A DNA stretch of 15,685 nt from the NCBI GenBank assembly GCA_963169155.1, contig CAUJGI010000216.1, forward strand, positions 1-15,685. The letters run 5' to 3'. A program made the translations under genes and the position numbers. The notes under the pieces were generated by a model, which saw only the letters and a program-made list of their open reading frames with translations, was not told the DNA's origin and did no database searches. Below, one piece after another: positions 1-7,718 of this stretch (positions are counted from its first letter, which is position 1; every line of letters begins with the position of its first letter). Source of the DNA: Chloroflexota bacterium (GTDB lineage: Bacteria > Chloroflexota > Anaerolineae > Promineifilales > Promineifilaceae).

Positions 1-860
1 ATAGTGCCAACGCCGCGCGACATCACCCGGCAGGACATCAAAAGCAGCTTCACCGTCCAGTAATTCGGCTCTTTTTCCACCAGGGCCAGGCCGATGGTGC
101 CATAGGTGCCGTAGCGGTCATCCAGGCTGGAAACAAACAGCAGATGATCGTCCGACTGGCGCAGCTGGTTAAGCTCTTCGTAGGCGTAGGTATAGCCGGT
201 GGTGTTGAGCTGGTTGGTGCGCATCGTCAGCTCTTCGGCTCGCTGCAAATCTTCCTCGCGAGCCGTTTTGATGGTAAACACCATGTTCAGATCAGCCAGG
301 AACGCTTCATTCTGGCCGGTGTATTCTTCTTCGGCCACTTTGCGCTGGATGTCGCTCTGGTACATCTGCCGCCGCAGCTTGGATTCCGGGGTGATGAAGC
401 GTGGCGTCAGGCGCGGGTGATCTAGCAGGCCGCTTAAATCGGCGGCATCAATGCACCACACGCTGGGATGAGCGAAATTCACCTCTTCCCGCTCAAACGG
501 CTGGTCATCGACAAAAGCCAGGGTATCGATCCCGATATTGATTTCCTGGGCAATTTGGGCAATGGATTGCGACTTGGAATTCCAATTGATTTGGGGATAG
601 ATGAAGTAGTGGTCGATGCCAAACGTTTTTAGCTGGGCCCATGCCGGTTCGTACGCGTTCCGGCTGGCAATGGCGAGCAAAATGCCGCGCTCGTCCAGGG
701 TTTTGAGGATTTCAGCAACGCCGGGACGCAAAACCAGCGTGTCGCCTTCCAGCAGCACGCCTTCCCATACGGTATTGTCTAAATCCCAAACCACGCATTT
801 GATGGCCTTTACTTTTTTGGTTTCGGCCAACAACAAATCTTGCTGAGTATGCTCAAGCAT
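1..860 (-). CDS. FkbH-like HAD-IIIC glyceryl transferase/phosphatase (3' part outside window)
   Basis: The reading frame opens with ATG at 858-860 behind a strong AGGAGG (871-876 on the minus strand) and runs off the left edge, giving about 286 residues of a family that is usually about 350 long in its short form. HAD motif I is present as WDLDNTVWEGVL (catalytic Asp26 and Asp28), motif II as AIASRN (Ser66), then the Lys in NSKSQSI and the acidic pair in FVDDQPFE. The last visible residues, LMSCRVMSRGVG, match the C-terminal half typical of FkbH proteins. In the known family this enzyme takes 1,3-bisphosphoglycerate, removes phosphate and loads the D-glyceryl group onto a dedicated ACP, the first step to hydroxymalonyl- or methoxymalonyl-ACP. 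The ACP gene lies 62 bases upstream, which supports that role. Other FkbH-like proteins occur in polysaccharide loci, but the neighbours argue against that here. Confidence 0.88.
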   Translation of the reverse strand, partial: MLEHTQQDLLLAETKKVKAIKCVVWDLDNTVWEGVLLEGDTLVLRPGVAEILKTLDERGILLAIASRNAYEPAWAQLKTFGIDHYFIYPQINWNSKSQSIAQIAQEINIGIDTLAFVDDQPFEREEVNFAHPSVWCIDAADLSGLLDHPRLTPRFITPESKLRRQMYQSDIQRKVAEEEYTGQNEAFLADLNMVFTIKTAREEDLQRAEELTMRTNQLNTTGYTYAYEELNQLRQSDDHLLFVSSLDDRYGTYGTIGLALVEKEPNYWTVKLLLMSCRVMSRGVGT

Positions 861-922
861 TGGTCGTGCTCCTCCTGGCTAAACTTCATGAGTGATCAGC
901 TGCTACAGAATGGGTGGGTGGC

Positions 923-1171
923 TCAGGCTGTCGGTGCTTTTTTGCCTATGATCAAATGGCTCATCGCGTTGATGGTGCGGAAGTTATCCAGTTGTAGTTC
1001 TTCGTTGGCGATGCTGATGCCCATTTGCTGCTCGATAAAGAGCACAATCTGCATGGCAAAGAGGGAGTTGACGAAGCCTGCGGCAAAGATGTCTTCGTCG
1101 TCTCGCAAATCATAATCTTTGAAGTATTTGGCCAGAAAGGCGCGAATTTGCTGTTTTACTTCTGATTCCAT
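923..1171 (-). CDS. FkbJ-like discrete acyl carrier protein
   Basis: An 82-residue carrier protein. The phosphopantetheine attachment serine is Ser36 in GFVNSLFAMQIVLFIE; the usual DSL is NSL, a form I associate with the stand-alone ACPs of hydroxymalonyl, methoxymalonyl and aminomalonyl extender-unit cassettes. The N-terminal helix and the acidic DLRDDEDIF segment before the serine are normal for the fold. ATG is at 1169-1171 with GGAGGAAG just upstream (minus strand, about 1180-1187). It sits 47 bases after the dehydrogenase gene and 62 bases before the FkbH-like gene, all in one direction, so the three are probably co-transcribed. Its predicted job is to carry the glyceryl group while it is oxidised to the extender unit, and then to present it to an acyltransferase. 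A 4'-phosphopantetheinyl transferase would be needed from elsewhere in the genome. Confidence 0.87.
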   Translation of the reverse strand: MESEVKQQIRAFLAKYFKDYDLRDDEDIFAAGFVNSLFAMQIVLFIEQQMGISIANEELQLDNFRTINAMSHLIIGKKAPTA

Positions 1172-1218
1172 TGGTGTACTTCCTCCGGTTTCACAAAAAA
1201 TTGGGGTTTTGGGTTTTT

Positions 1219-2073
1219 TTAATAGGTATAAAAGCCGCTGCCGCTTTTACGGCCGTACAGTCCCGCGTCCACCATCTTTTGCAAGAGGGGGCAGGGGCGG
1301 TATTTGCTGTCGGCAAAGCTTTCGTGCAGCACTTCGATGGAGTAGAGAATGGTGTCCAGGCCAATGAGATCGGCCGTTTCCAGCGGACCCATCTTGTGAC
1401 CAAAACATTTCTTGAAGATATCGTCTACGTCTTTGGCGTTGGAGACGCCTTCGTGCAGCAAAAAGGCCGCCTCGTTGACGGTTAGCATCAAAACGCGGTT
1501 GGAGACAAAGCCCGGCGAGTCGTTGACCACGATGCCGTCTTTATTCATACCTGCCAGAAACTGTTTGGCCGTGGCCAGGGTTTCTTCGCTGGTGTGATAA
1601 CCGCGAATCACCTCGACGGTGGGTTTCATCGGCACAGGATTCATGAAGTGCATGCCCACAATTCTGTCCGGGCGGTTGGTGACGGAGCCAATGCGGGTAA
1701 TGGAGATGCACGAGGTATTGGCGGCAAAAACGGTCTGTTTCGGGCAGATGGCGTCTAGCTGGGGATAAATTTCTTTTTTGATGGCCCACTTCTCGGTGCT
1801 GTTTTCCACCACAAAATCAACGTCATGCAGCTGCTGGTAATCTGTGGTGAAGCCGATTTGGGCGATCAGTTCTTCGGGGGTTTTGTCATTGGCCTGAGGG
1901 CGATTAAACAGACGGCTCAAGCGAATGTTTTGATAAATCTGGCCCTTTGCCTGGTCCAAAATATCGTCACAAATATCGACTAGTACCACGTCATGGCCGG
2001 TTTGGGCCAGGGTTTGGGCCACGCCCACACCCATCACACCTGCGCCAATGACGCCGATCCGTTTTAAGTTCAA
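1219..2073 (-). CDS. FkbK-like 3-hydroxyacyl-CoA/ACP dehydrogenase
   Basis: A 284-residue protein of the 3-hydroxyacyl-CoA dehydrogenase family, full length for the single-domain type. It has the NAD-binding Rossmann loop GVIGAGVMGVGVA (residues 7-19), an acidic residue after strand 2 (VLVD), the conserved NTS (119-121), the catalytic histidine in MHFMNPVP (His142) followed by Glu154, and the C-terminal domain motif NDSPGFVSNRVL (184-195). The start must be TTG at 2071-2073: a GAAGGAG lies at 2081-2087 and an in-frame TGA at 2086-2088 leaves no other start before the Rossmann fold. In extender-unit cassettes this enzyme oxidises the terminal hydroxyl of glyceryl-ACP to the aldehyde. By sequence alone a 3-hydroxybutyryl-CoA dehydrogenase is also possible; the adjacent ACP and FkbH genes favour the FkbK role. 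Confidence 0.85.
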   Translation of the reverse strand: MNLKRIGVIGAGVMGVGVAQTLAQTGHDVVLVDICDDILDQAKGQIYQNIRLSRLFNRPQANDKTPEELIAQIGFTTDYQQLHDVDFVVENSTEKWAIKKEIYPQLDAICPKQTVFAANTSCISITRIGSVTNRPDRIVGMHFMNPVPMKPTVEVIRGYHTSEETLATAKQFLAGMNKDGIVVNDSPGFVSNRVLMLTVNEAAFLLHEGVSNAKDVDDIFKKCFGHKMGPLETADLIGLDTILYSIEVLHESFADSKYRPCPLLQKMVDAGLYGRKSGSGFYTY

Positions 2074-2080
2074 CTTGTTG

Positions 2081-2087
2081 CTCCTTC
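2081..2087 (-). promoter_or_regulatory. ribosome binding site fixing a TTG start
   Basis: GAAGGAG on the minus strand, seven bases before TTG at 2071-2073. Together with the overlapping in-frame TGA (2086-2088) it settles the start of the dehydrogenase gene as TTG. Confidence 0.8.
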
Positions 2088-2165
2088 ACTTAAAATGCAC
2101 TGCACCGGCAAAAGCGAAAAGAATCACCTTTGCCGGTTTGTTATAGCTTATTCTGTTTTGGGTCG

Positions 2166-2198
2166 ACGGCCGTTAGCTGCTCCACCAACGGCCGTTAG
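2166..2198. repeat. paired ACGGCCGTTAG repeats in the acyltransferase-dehydrogenase spacer
   Basis: Two direct copies of ACGGCCGTTAG (2166-2176 and 2188-2198), 22 bases apart, sit in the 134-base spacer between the acyltransferase stop and the dehydrogenase start. The second is part of a perfect AACGGCCGTT palindrome. They belong to the dispersed family listed separately. I see no T-tract that would make this a terminator. The rest of the spacer holds only the ribosome binding site of the dehydrogenase. Confidence 0.7.
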
Positions 2199-2207
2199 AT
2201 AAACGAA

Positions 2208-3698
2208 TTATTTGCTGTGATCCCGGCGACGCAGCCGATTTTGCCGCCGTTTCTCACCGCGTTCTTTCTGCTCCATGGCTGGTTCTGGATTGTGCTGGGG
2301 GGTGGCAAATAACTGCGGAGCGTTAACAGCTTCGGGCAGATGCGCCGAAGCCGCCGGGTTGAGGGTTTGCCACTGCAAATCAACGCCAGAAAGCCATAAC
2401 TTTCGCATGGTTGACAACAAAAACCAGTGATCGTCCTGGTTGTCGTAGGAATAGCGCAGGGTCGGGTAGATCCTGGCGAATTGTTCTTGCTTACACAAGG
2501 GGTGCTGCTTGGCAAACGCGCCCAACGATTGCCCAGGTCCAATTTCCACCAGGTTCAGCAGCGGCGCTTGCCGGAACAAGTTCTGCAACATCGAGAAAAA
2601 CTGCACCGGCTGGCACATGTGCCTGGCCCAATAGGTGGGGTCGGTGGCTTGCTGGGGGGTAATCCAGTCGCCTGTGACATTAGATAGGTAGGGAATTTGC
2701 GGTGAGGCGTAGGTAACGGTGTGAGCCAGCTGATTGAGTTCGGTTACGGCCGTTGCCATCATGTGTGAATGGAAGGCATGGGTGGTGTCCAGCAGGCGGC
2801 AGGCAATTTGCCGGGCCAGCAGCTGCTGCTGTACATCGATAATCGCTGCTGCTTCCCCAGCCAGCACTGTCAGCGCTTCGCCATTGTGGGCGGACAGGGA
2901 AACGTGCTCGTTGAGGTACGGGATTATTGCTTCACGCGACAGCGATACGGCCAGCATTTTGCCTTGCGGCAGGGCCTGGATGAGCTGGGCGCGGCGGGCA
3001 ACAAGCATCAGAGCGTCTTCCAGTTGCAGTACGCCCGCCAGGGTCGCGGCGACGTATTCGCCCAGGCTGTAGCCAAGCAGCCCGTGGGGTTGCACCCCCC
3101 ACGCCAGAAGCTGTCGGGCCAGGGCATATTCCACGCTGAAAACCAGTGGGTGGGCAATGACCGTTTCCTGCAATCGAGCTTCGCTGGGGTTAATGGGGGC
3201 GGCGCTTTTGCGCCCCAGCATGGCGGCCAGGTCAAGCCCTGGTGCAGCTTCGGGGAGGGCGTCGTCTGGGTACAGCAGGTCAATGAGTGATGTGTGCAGA
3301 AACGGCCGTAAACTCGCATCGCATTGCGCAAATATTTCCTGAAATAAGGGCAGGTTGGTATACAGACCACGGGCCATGTTCCCGTAATGGTCACCAATGC
3401 CAGGGAACATAAAAATGACCGGAGGTTTGGGCAAGCCGGAATTCGGCACGATGTGTGGCGCGTCAGCTTTTGCCAGCTGGGCCATGAGGTCGATGGTATC
3501 CGTTGCTAAGACCGCCTGGCGGTAAGGTTGGTCAACCATTTCCCGATTAAGTGAAGCGGCAATCTGGGCCAAAGTTTGATTGGGGTACTGTTGAACGTAT
3601 CGCGTGAGGACGGATGATTTTTGCTGCAGATCGGTTGAAGATGGCCCAGAAAGTGGCAGTAGGTACCAATCGGGCTGCTGGCTTGTTTTTGGGTGCAT
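2208..3698 (-). CDS. stand-alone polyketide synthase acyltransferase
   Basis: A 496-residue protein that looks like an acyltransferase domain lifted out of a modular PKS. Residues 10-75 (WYLLPLSGPS onward) resemble the linker that normally joins a ketosynthase to its acyltransferase. The acyltransferase core runs from about 90 to 395, with FMFPGIGDHYGNMARGLY near the start, the nucleophile Ser211 in GYSLGE (GYS replaces the usual GHS), a carboxylate-binding Arg236 in VARRAQLIQ, and the HAFH motif (307-310) with catalytic His310. Residues 412-445 (YPTLRYSYDN... WLSGVDLQW) match a post-AT linker. The tail (478-496) is strongly basic. HAFH in PKS acyltransferases usually goes with malonyl rather than methylmalonyl units. 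ATG 3696-3698 is the first possible start, because an in-frame TAG lies four codons upstream; no Shine-Dalgarno is visible. It is the first gene of the minus-strand operon and probably moves the extender unit from the ACP to a synthase elsewhere. Confidence 0.88.
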   Translation of the reverse strand: MHPKTSQQPDWYLLPLSGPSSTDLQQKSSVLTRYVQQYPNQTLAQIAASLNREMVDQPYRQAVLATDTIDLMAQLAKADAPHIVPNSGLPKPPVIFMFPGIGDHYGNMARGLYTNLPLFQEIFAQCDASLRPFLHTSLIDLLYPDDALPEAAPGLDLAAMLGRKSAAPINPSEARLQETVIAHPLVFSVEYALARQLLAWGVQPHGLLGYSLGEYVAATLAGVLQLEDALMLVARRAQLIQALPQGKMLAVSLSREAIIPYLNEHVSLSAHNGEALTVLAGEAAAIIDVQQQLLARQIACRLLDTTHAFHSHMMATAVTELNQLAHTVTYASPQIPYLSNVTGDWITPQQATDPTYWARHMCQPVQFFSMLQNLFRQAPLLNLVEIGPGQSLGAFAKQHPLCKQEQFARIYPTLRYSYDNQDDHWFLLSTMRKLWLSGVDLQWQTLNPAASAHLPEAVNAPQLFATPQHNPEPAMEQKERGEKRRQNRLRRRDHSK

Positions 3699-3811
3699 AA
3701 GTGCCGGATACTAACTTGACTCTTGCATGGACAAAAAAATAGTTTCTATGAGTCCAGTCTCCCTGAATTTATGAGCAACAACTTCACCTGGGAAACTTAA
3801 ATAAAACGGTT

Positions 3812-3820
3812 TTTATACCA
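3812..3820 (-). promoter_or_regulatory. possible extended -10 promoter of the acyltransferase operon
   Basis: On the minus strand TGGTATAAA reads as an extended -10 element (TGn followed by TATAAA). No good -35 box is seen at 17 bases. It would give a leader of roughly 100 bases before the ATG at 3698. Weak evidence: pattern only. Confidence 0.3.
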
Positions 3821-4309
3821 GCCAACGTGGCCAGATGAAAGACCGGGCCCCAATCATTTGCAGTTGATTTGCCAGGGGAATGATGAAGATTGTGAAGGTA
3901 TGCAACATTCCAGCAGTGCTTTGCGGTGGCTTCTAGCCAACCGTCACAAGCGTGTTTTTAAACAATGATAGCATAAAGGAACTAGGTGCTTCTAAACAAA
4001 GCTATAAAACAACTGCAAAAAAGGTATAGAAATTGTAAAGCCTCAGGTGATTTGAGTTGGCCTTCCCCCCTGAGCAAAGAATGTGTTGTGAGCAAAAATT
4101 GCCGATTCTTTGGCCACAACGAAGTTGTGTTATCGATCCAGTTGGGTACTAGGCTAAGCCGGGATAAGTATACGAATGTGAGGTAACAAATCAAGGCTAT
4201 ATCATAAAAATTTCGTAACAATATTTTACTCACGGCAGAAATTGAGTTGCGAATAGTACAAAAGTCCTAAGTGGTCTGAAATTAACCGCTGAAGCGCTGT
4301 TTGTGGCTG

Positions 4310-4331
4310 AAAAAGCCCCATGTTTTGGGCC
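4310..4331 (-). terminator. weak intrinsic terminator after the transporter gene
   Basis: About 20 bases past the transporter stop codon, the minus strand reads GGCCC, an eight-base loop, GGGCT and then a short T run (five As at 4310-4314 on the plus strand). The stem is only four Watson-Crick pairs plus one G-U, so efficiency would be modest. Confidence 0.4.
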
Positions 4332-4352
4332 GGGCTAGAGGGCGGGCGTCCC

Positions 4353-7300
4353 CTAGCTGATGAGTTGGTTTTGCAGCCGGGCCACTTCCAGCATGTTCAT
4401 GCGCAGCCGCTTAACGATGACATGAATCACACCGTAGGCAATTTCAATGCGATCATCCATCAATTCGTAAAATGCTTCCTGATCCAGGTGCAGCAGGCGG
4501 GTTTCTGTGACGGTGCGCACCGAGGCAGCGCGTGGTTCGGCGTCTAACAGCGCCATTTCGCCAAACAGCTGGCGCGGTCCCAGCCGGTCCAGGATAGTGT
4601 CGCCGTTAAACACTTCCACGCCACCACTAATGATGATGTATAGGCTGTCGCCGCGTTCGCCCCGTTCAAAAATAGTTGTGTGGGTTGGGATAACAACCTC
4701 ACGCAAACGCTCGGCGACTTCAACCAAAATTTCATCTGGCGTTTCGCTGAATAGATCAACTACTTTCAAGAGCAAGACTTTTTCAATAGTTACCAGCATG
4801 GGAGGTACTCCTTTCTGGGTGGGGATGGAATGGTTGTGGTGCTGTAGCGCCCACACGGCCGTTTCGCGCACCAAACGATGAGAATCCAGAGCCGCGGCCG
4901 TTAACAGTTCACCACGTGTGGGAGCCAGCTCCTGCCAGGCGTACAAGGCAATCGAACGCAGCCAAGAGGTGAACTGGCTGGCCTGCCCACCCACAATCGC
5001 TGCCAACCGATCGGTTGCGGACATAGAAGCCTGGGGAAACAGGGGCATCAGTTGGGCCAGACGCCTGTCTGACGAATCTTCAGACAGGAGCGCCTGCACG
5101 CTGGCTAATATTTTGCGATCCACGATCAAATCCAGCATTTCCAGGGCGTAGGCGTGCTGCTCCGGTGCCGCCGCGCCGCCCGACCAGCGGTTGAGACCCA
5201 AAACGTCTTGCACCTTGCTCACCGCCACCGGATCATGGGTCAGGCTCAGCCAGCCAAAGAGGCGCAGCAGCAGCCGCTCCATACTTTCTTCCAGCGCGGC
5301 GTGTACGGCCGTCATGCTCAGCGAATCGTTATTTGTCAGGTCAACCAGCGCAGCCAGCAGCCAGGCAGCCTGGGCCAGCTCAACCTGAATTTGGGTTAGG
5401 GACAGCCCATGGGGGGCACGGTAACCAGTGGCTTGCAGGGCTAGAATTGCCTCGGTGCGCACAAAGTCATCGGGATACTCAACCAGCGGCAGCAAGCTTT
5501 CCGCCAGCTCTGGCTGGCGCAGCCGCCCGCAAATTCGCGCCAGGCGGAACATCACTTCCGGGTTGGCCTGGGCAGTTGCTGAGGCCAGGGCGGTTTTCAA
5601 GGCGAGCACCACGGTTTTACGGCCGTTTACCAGGGCAGAAGTGGCGGTAGCGCGGACAGACGGCCGTTCCAGACAGGCGATCACCAATGGCCAAAGTCGG
5701 GGCTGGTCTAGCTGTCCTGCGGCGCGCAGCGCTGCCCGCTGTACCTGGGGCTGGGGGTCTTCCAACAAGCGCAAAATGGGTCGGTAGACGCTTTGCAGGC
5801 CGCTTTCACCCAGGACCCGCGCGGCAAAAATTCGATCTTCTGGGCGAGGTGAACGCAGTAGCGTGGACAGCAAGTCCCCGGCAGCCAGGATGCCTTCCAG
5901 GTCGCCACTGCGCAGCAGGCCAATCATGACCCCTTGCTGCTCTTCCGGTTCCGGCGCGTTCAGCAGGGCATTCAGCTCTTCTATCGCTTCGGGTGGACCG
6001 CCGACGGCAATCAACACGCGCCAGGCTGCCCCGCGTAAAAGCGGCGTGGGGGCCTGCTCTGCCAGTTGTCGAACGGCCGTTAGCGTGGCGCGTGCGGTCA
6101 ACCGTTCAATGCGCTGCAATACTTCAAGTTGAACTACGGGGGAAGGATGGTTAAGCAGTGCGGGAAAATACGTTGGCAGCAGGTCGGGCTGCAGCTGCTG
6201 CCAGGTGTCCAGGGCATAAATCACCGGGCCTGGTTCGGGATCGGTCAGGCTCGCTTGCAGGATGGCCAGCCCGGTGGCGTCCAGGTTTACCCGTTGCACG
6301 CCCTGCAGTGCCCGGTTGCGCAGCGCTTGCTGCAGCTGTTGGGGATACATGCGTGCCGTGCGGCTGGCAACCAGCAGCCAGGCCAGCATGATGGGCAGCA
6401 GCACGGGCAAGAGCGCCGCCTCGCCGAACAGCTCTAAAACGATGAGCAGCAAAACTCCGCTGATGCCGGTGGCCGCTGGCCCCACTGCGCCATCCAGCAG
6501 GGTTTGCACGGTGGTGCGTTGGGTGGGCGGCAGGGGTTGGTACAAAACGCTGATGGCCACGTAATCCAGGGCGTTCAGGATGTTTTCGGCAAAATAGGCC
6601 AGGGTGATGAAGGTGAACAAGACGATGAGCGCCGCGCCGAACAGGCCAATGATGGCATTAAGCGCGACAAGGCTAATCAACACGGTGGGGCTGAGCAGCA
6701 GCAGCCCCTGTACGCCAAACCGGGTCAAGAACCGGCTGGTGCCCAGGATTTCGACCAACAAACCAGAAAAGCTGACCACGGCGCCAAAGAGGGCCAAAAA
6801 GCTGGCCAGCCGGGCCTCGCCGGCAAAGACGCTTTCGGCCTGGGAATAAAACAGGGCTTCGATGAAGTGGTACGCGACGACAAAAAAGAGGTAACCGCCG
6901 ATGATTTGTAAGACGTACGGGGTTTGCCAGAACGGCCGTTCCTTGCCTGCCGTGGGTTGGGGTGTCTCAACCTCGGCGGGGGTAATGGCCGGGTTTTGCA
7001 AGAGATGGGCATAACGTCTGGCCAGCAGCGACCCGGCACCCAGCGAGATGACCATGGAGAGTAGCGACACACCCAGGAGGATTTCGGTGCCCCAGATGGC
7101 AATAAGGAGGGGGGCAAACATGCCGCCCAGCATGTACCCAATCGTGCCCGAGGCGCCTATCAGCCCAAATAGCCGTTTGGCCTGTTGGAGGTCGAAGAGA
7201 CGGCCGTTGATATTCCAAAATGAGGTATTGACCAGGCTTTGGTAAACCCCTTGCAGCACGGGCAGCGCCGCCAGCAGCCAGGTTGTGCTGCGTCCTTGCA

Positions 7301-7607
7301 ACAGCCAGATAACGGCCAGCAGCAGTGCAAAAATGAGCCGACTCCCCAGCACGGTGGCCATCAGGCCAAAACGGCGGCTGGCCTTCAAGTAAAAAAAAGA
7401 GGCCAAAATGCCAGCGATGCTAATCCCCACATAGACATAGGAAATGGCTGATGTGTCGAAGGTGGTGAGGAAGAGGGCATACGCGGCAGTCACCAGAAAG
7501 CTGTCGGCCAGGAAGGCGAAAATGGCTGCGAGCATCACCAGCGTAATGAGCCGTCCTTCGCCGGGTCGGATGTTGAATAGGGCTGCAAGTTTTTCCTGTA
7601 GGTGCAT
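4353..7607 (-). CDS. MFS/nucleotide-transporter-like protein fused to HEAT repeats and a cyclic-nucleotide-binding domain
   Basis: A 1084-residue protein in three parts. Residues 20-415 hold about twelve hydrophobic segments and resemble the ATP/ADP (NTT) carrier branch of the major facilitator superfamily, including FDLQQAKRLFGLIGASGTIG in the middle. Residues 430-925 are leucine/alanine-rich paired helices typical of HEAT repeats (for example AARVLGESGLQSVYRPILRL and VQRAALRAAG). Residues 937-1084 form a cyclic-nucleotide-binding domain; its phosphate-binding cassette is FGEMALLDAEPRAASV (from residue 1015), with the Glu and Arg that normally contact the ribose and cyclic phosphate. The frame can open at TTG 7635-7637, but I prefer ATG 7605-7607: family members start near this point and a TATAAT lies just upstream of it. 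No Shine-Dalgarno is visible, so it may be leaderless. It is transcribed away from the LacI gene. The transported substrate is unknown, and nucleotide exchange is only one possibility. Confidence 0.8.
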   Translation of the reverse strand: MHLQEKLAALFNIRPGEGRLITLVMLAAIFAFLADSFLVTAAYALFLTTFDTSAISYVYVGISIAGILASFFYLKASRRFGLMATVLGSRLIFALLLAVIWLLQGRSTTWLLAALPVLQGVYQSLVNTSFWNINGRLFDLQQAKRLFGLIGASGTIGYMLGGMFAPLLIAIWGTEILLGVSLLSMVISLGAGSLLARRYAHLLQNPAITPAEVETPQPTAGKERPFWQTPYVLQIIGGYLFFVVAYHFIEALFYSQAESVFAGEARLASFLALFGAVVSFSGLLVEILGTSRFLTRFGVQGLLLLSPTVLISLVALNAIIGLFGAALIVLFTFITLAYFAENILNALDYVAISVLYQPLPPTQRTTVQTLLDGAVGPAATGISGVLLLIVLELFGEAALLPVLLPIMLAWLLVASRTARMYPQQLQQALRNRALQGVQRVNLDATGLAILQASLTDPEPGPVIYALDTWQQLQPDLLPTYFPALLNHPSPVVQLEVLQRIERLTARATLTAVRQLAEQAPTPLLRGAAWRVLIAVGGPPEAIEELNALLNAPEPEEQQGVMIGLLRSGDLEGILAAGDLLSTLLRSPRPEDRIFAARVLGESGLQSVYRPILRLLEDPQPQVQRAALRAAGQLDQPRLWPLVIACLERPSVRATATSALVNGRKTVVLALKTALASATAQANPEVMFRLARICGRLRQPELAESLLPLVEYPDDFVRTEAILALQATGYRAPHGLSLTQIQVELAQAAWLLAALVDLTNNDSLSMTAVHAALEESMERLLLRLFGWLSLTHDPVAVSKVQDVLGLNRWSGGAAAPEQHAYALEMLDLIVDRKILASVQALLSEDSSDRRLAQLMPLFPQASMSATDRLAAIVGGQASQFTSWLRSIALYAWQELAPTRGELLTAAALDSHRLVRETAVWALQHHNHSIPTQKGVPPMLVTIEKVLLLKVVDLFSETPDEILVEVAERLREVVIPTHTTIFERGERGDSLYIIISGGVEVFNGDTILDRLGPRQLFGEMALLDAEPRAASVRTVTETRLLHLDQEAFYELMDDRIEIAYGVIHVIVKRLRMNMLEVARLQNQLIS

Positions 7608-7617
7608 AGAAGGGCAA

Positions 7618-7623
7618 ATTATA
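7618..7623 (-). promoter_or_regulatory. possible -10 box of the transporter gene
   Basis: A perfect TATAAT on the minus strand ends 10 bases before the ATG at 7607, so transcription would begin within a few bases of the start codon. The -35 position (about 7641-7646) reads TTTTTC, a poor match. This would make the mRNA nearly leaderless and fits the lack of a ribosome binding site. Confidence 0.4.
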
Positions 7624-7689
7624 TCTGCAACTGGCAAACCGAAAAACGGGGAAGGGCATCACGCGCTTTGTGTAAATTTGCCAAAAATG

Positions 7690-7718
7690 TTGACAGGCTT
7701 TGATAAGTATGTAACAAT
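7690..7718 (+). promoter_or_regulatory. promoter of the LacI-family gene
   Basis: A perfect TTGACA (7690-7695) is followed after 17 bases by AACAAT (7713-7718), a four-of-six -10 match. The start site would fall inside the first operator copy just downstream, a normal arrangement for autorepression. The leader to ATG 7759 would be about 35 bases with no obvious Shine-Dalgarno. Confidence 0.55.

Larger units (their letters stand above)
3699..4352. other. gene-free AT-rich intergenic region
   Basis: About 650 bases between two minus-strand genes. It is visibly richer in A and T than the flanking genes. Short open frames exist on both strands (for example 3986-4186 plus and 3982-4233 minus), but neither gives a recognisable protein or has a convincing ribosome binding site. 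It holds a possible promoter for the acyltransferase operon (3812-3820), a small perfect hairpin CACAAC-GAA-GTTGTG (4115-4129), and a weak terminator for the upstream transporter gene. I see no tRNA, transposase remnant or tandem repeat. It probably marks the border of the biosynthetic cluster. Confidence 0.6.

Noticed and set aside
3982..4233. Small frames on both strands in the AT-rich gap
   Set aside because: No recognisable product, no good ribosome binding site, and the two frames mirror each other, as expected from chance open frames.
7608..7637. Upstream TTG start for the transporter fusion
   Set aside because: No Shine-Dalgarno before it, a TATAAT lies inside the extra segment, and the family normally begins near the ATG at 7607.
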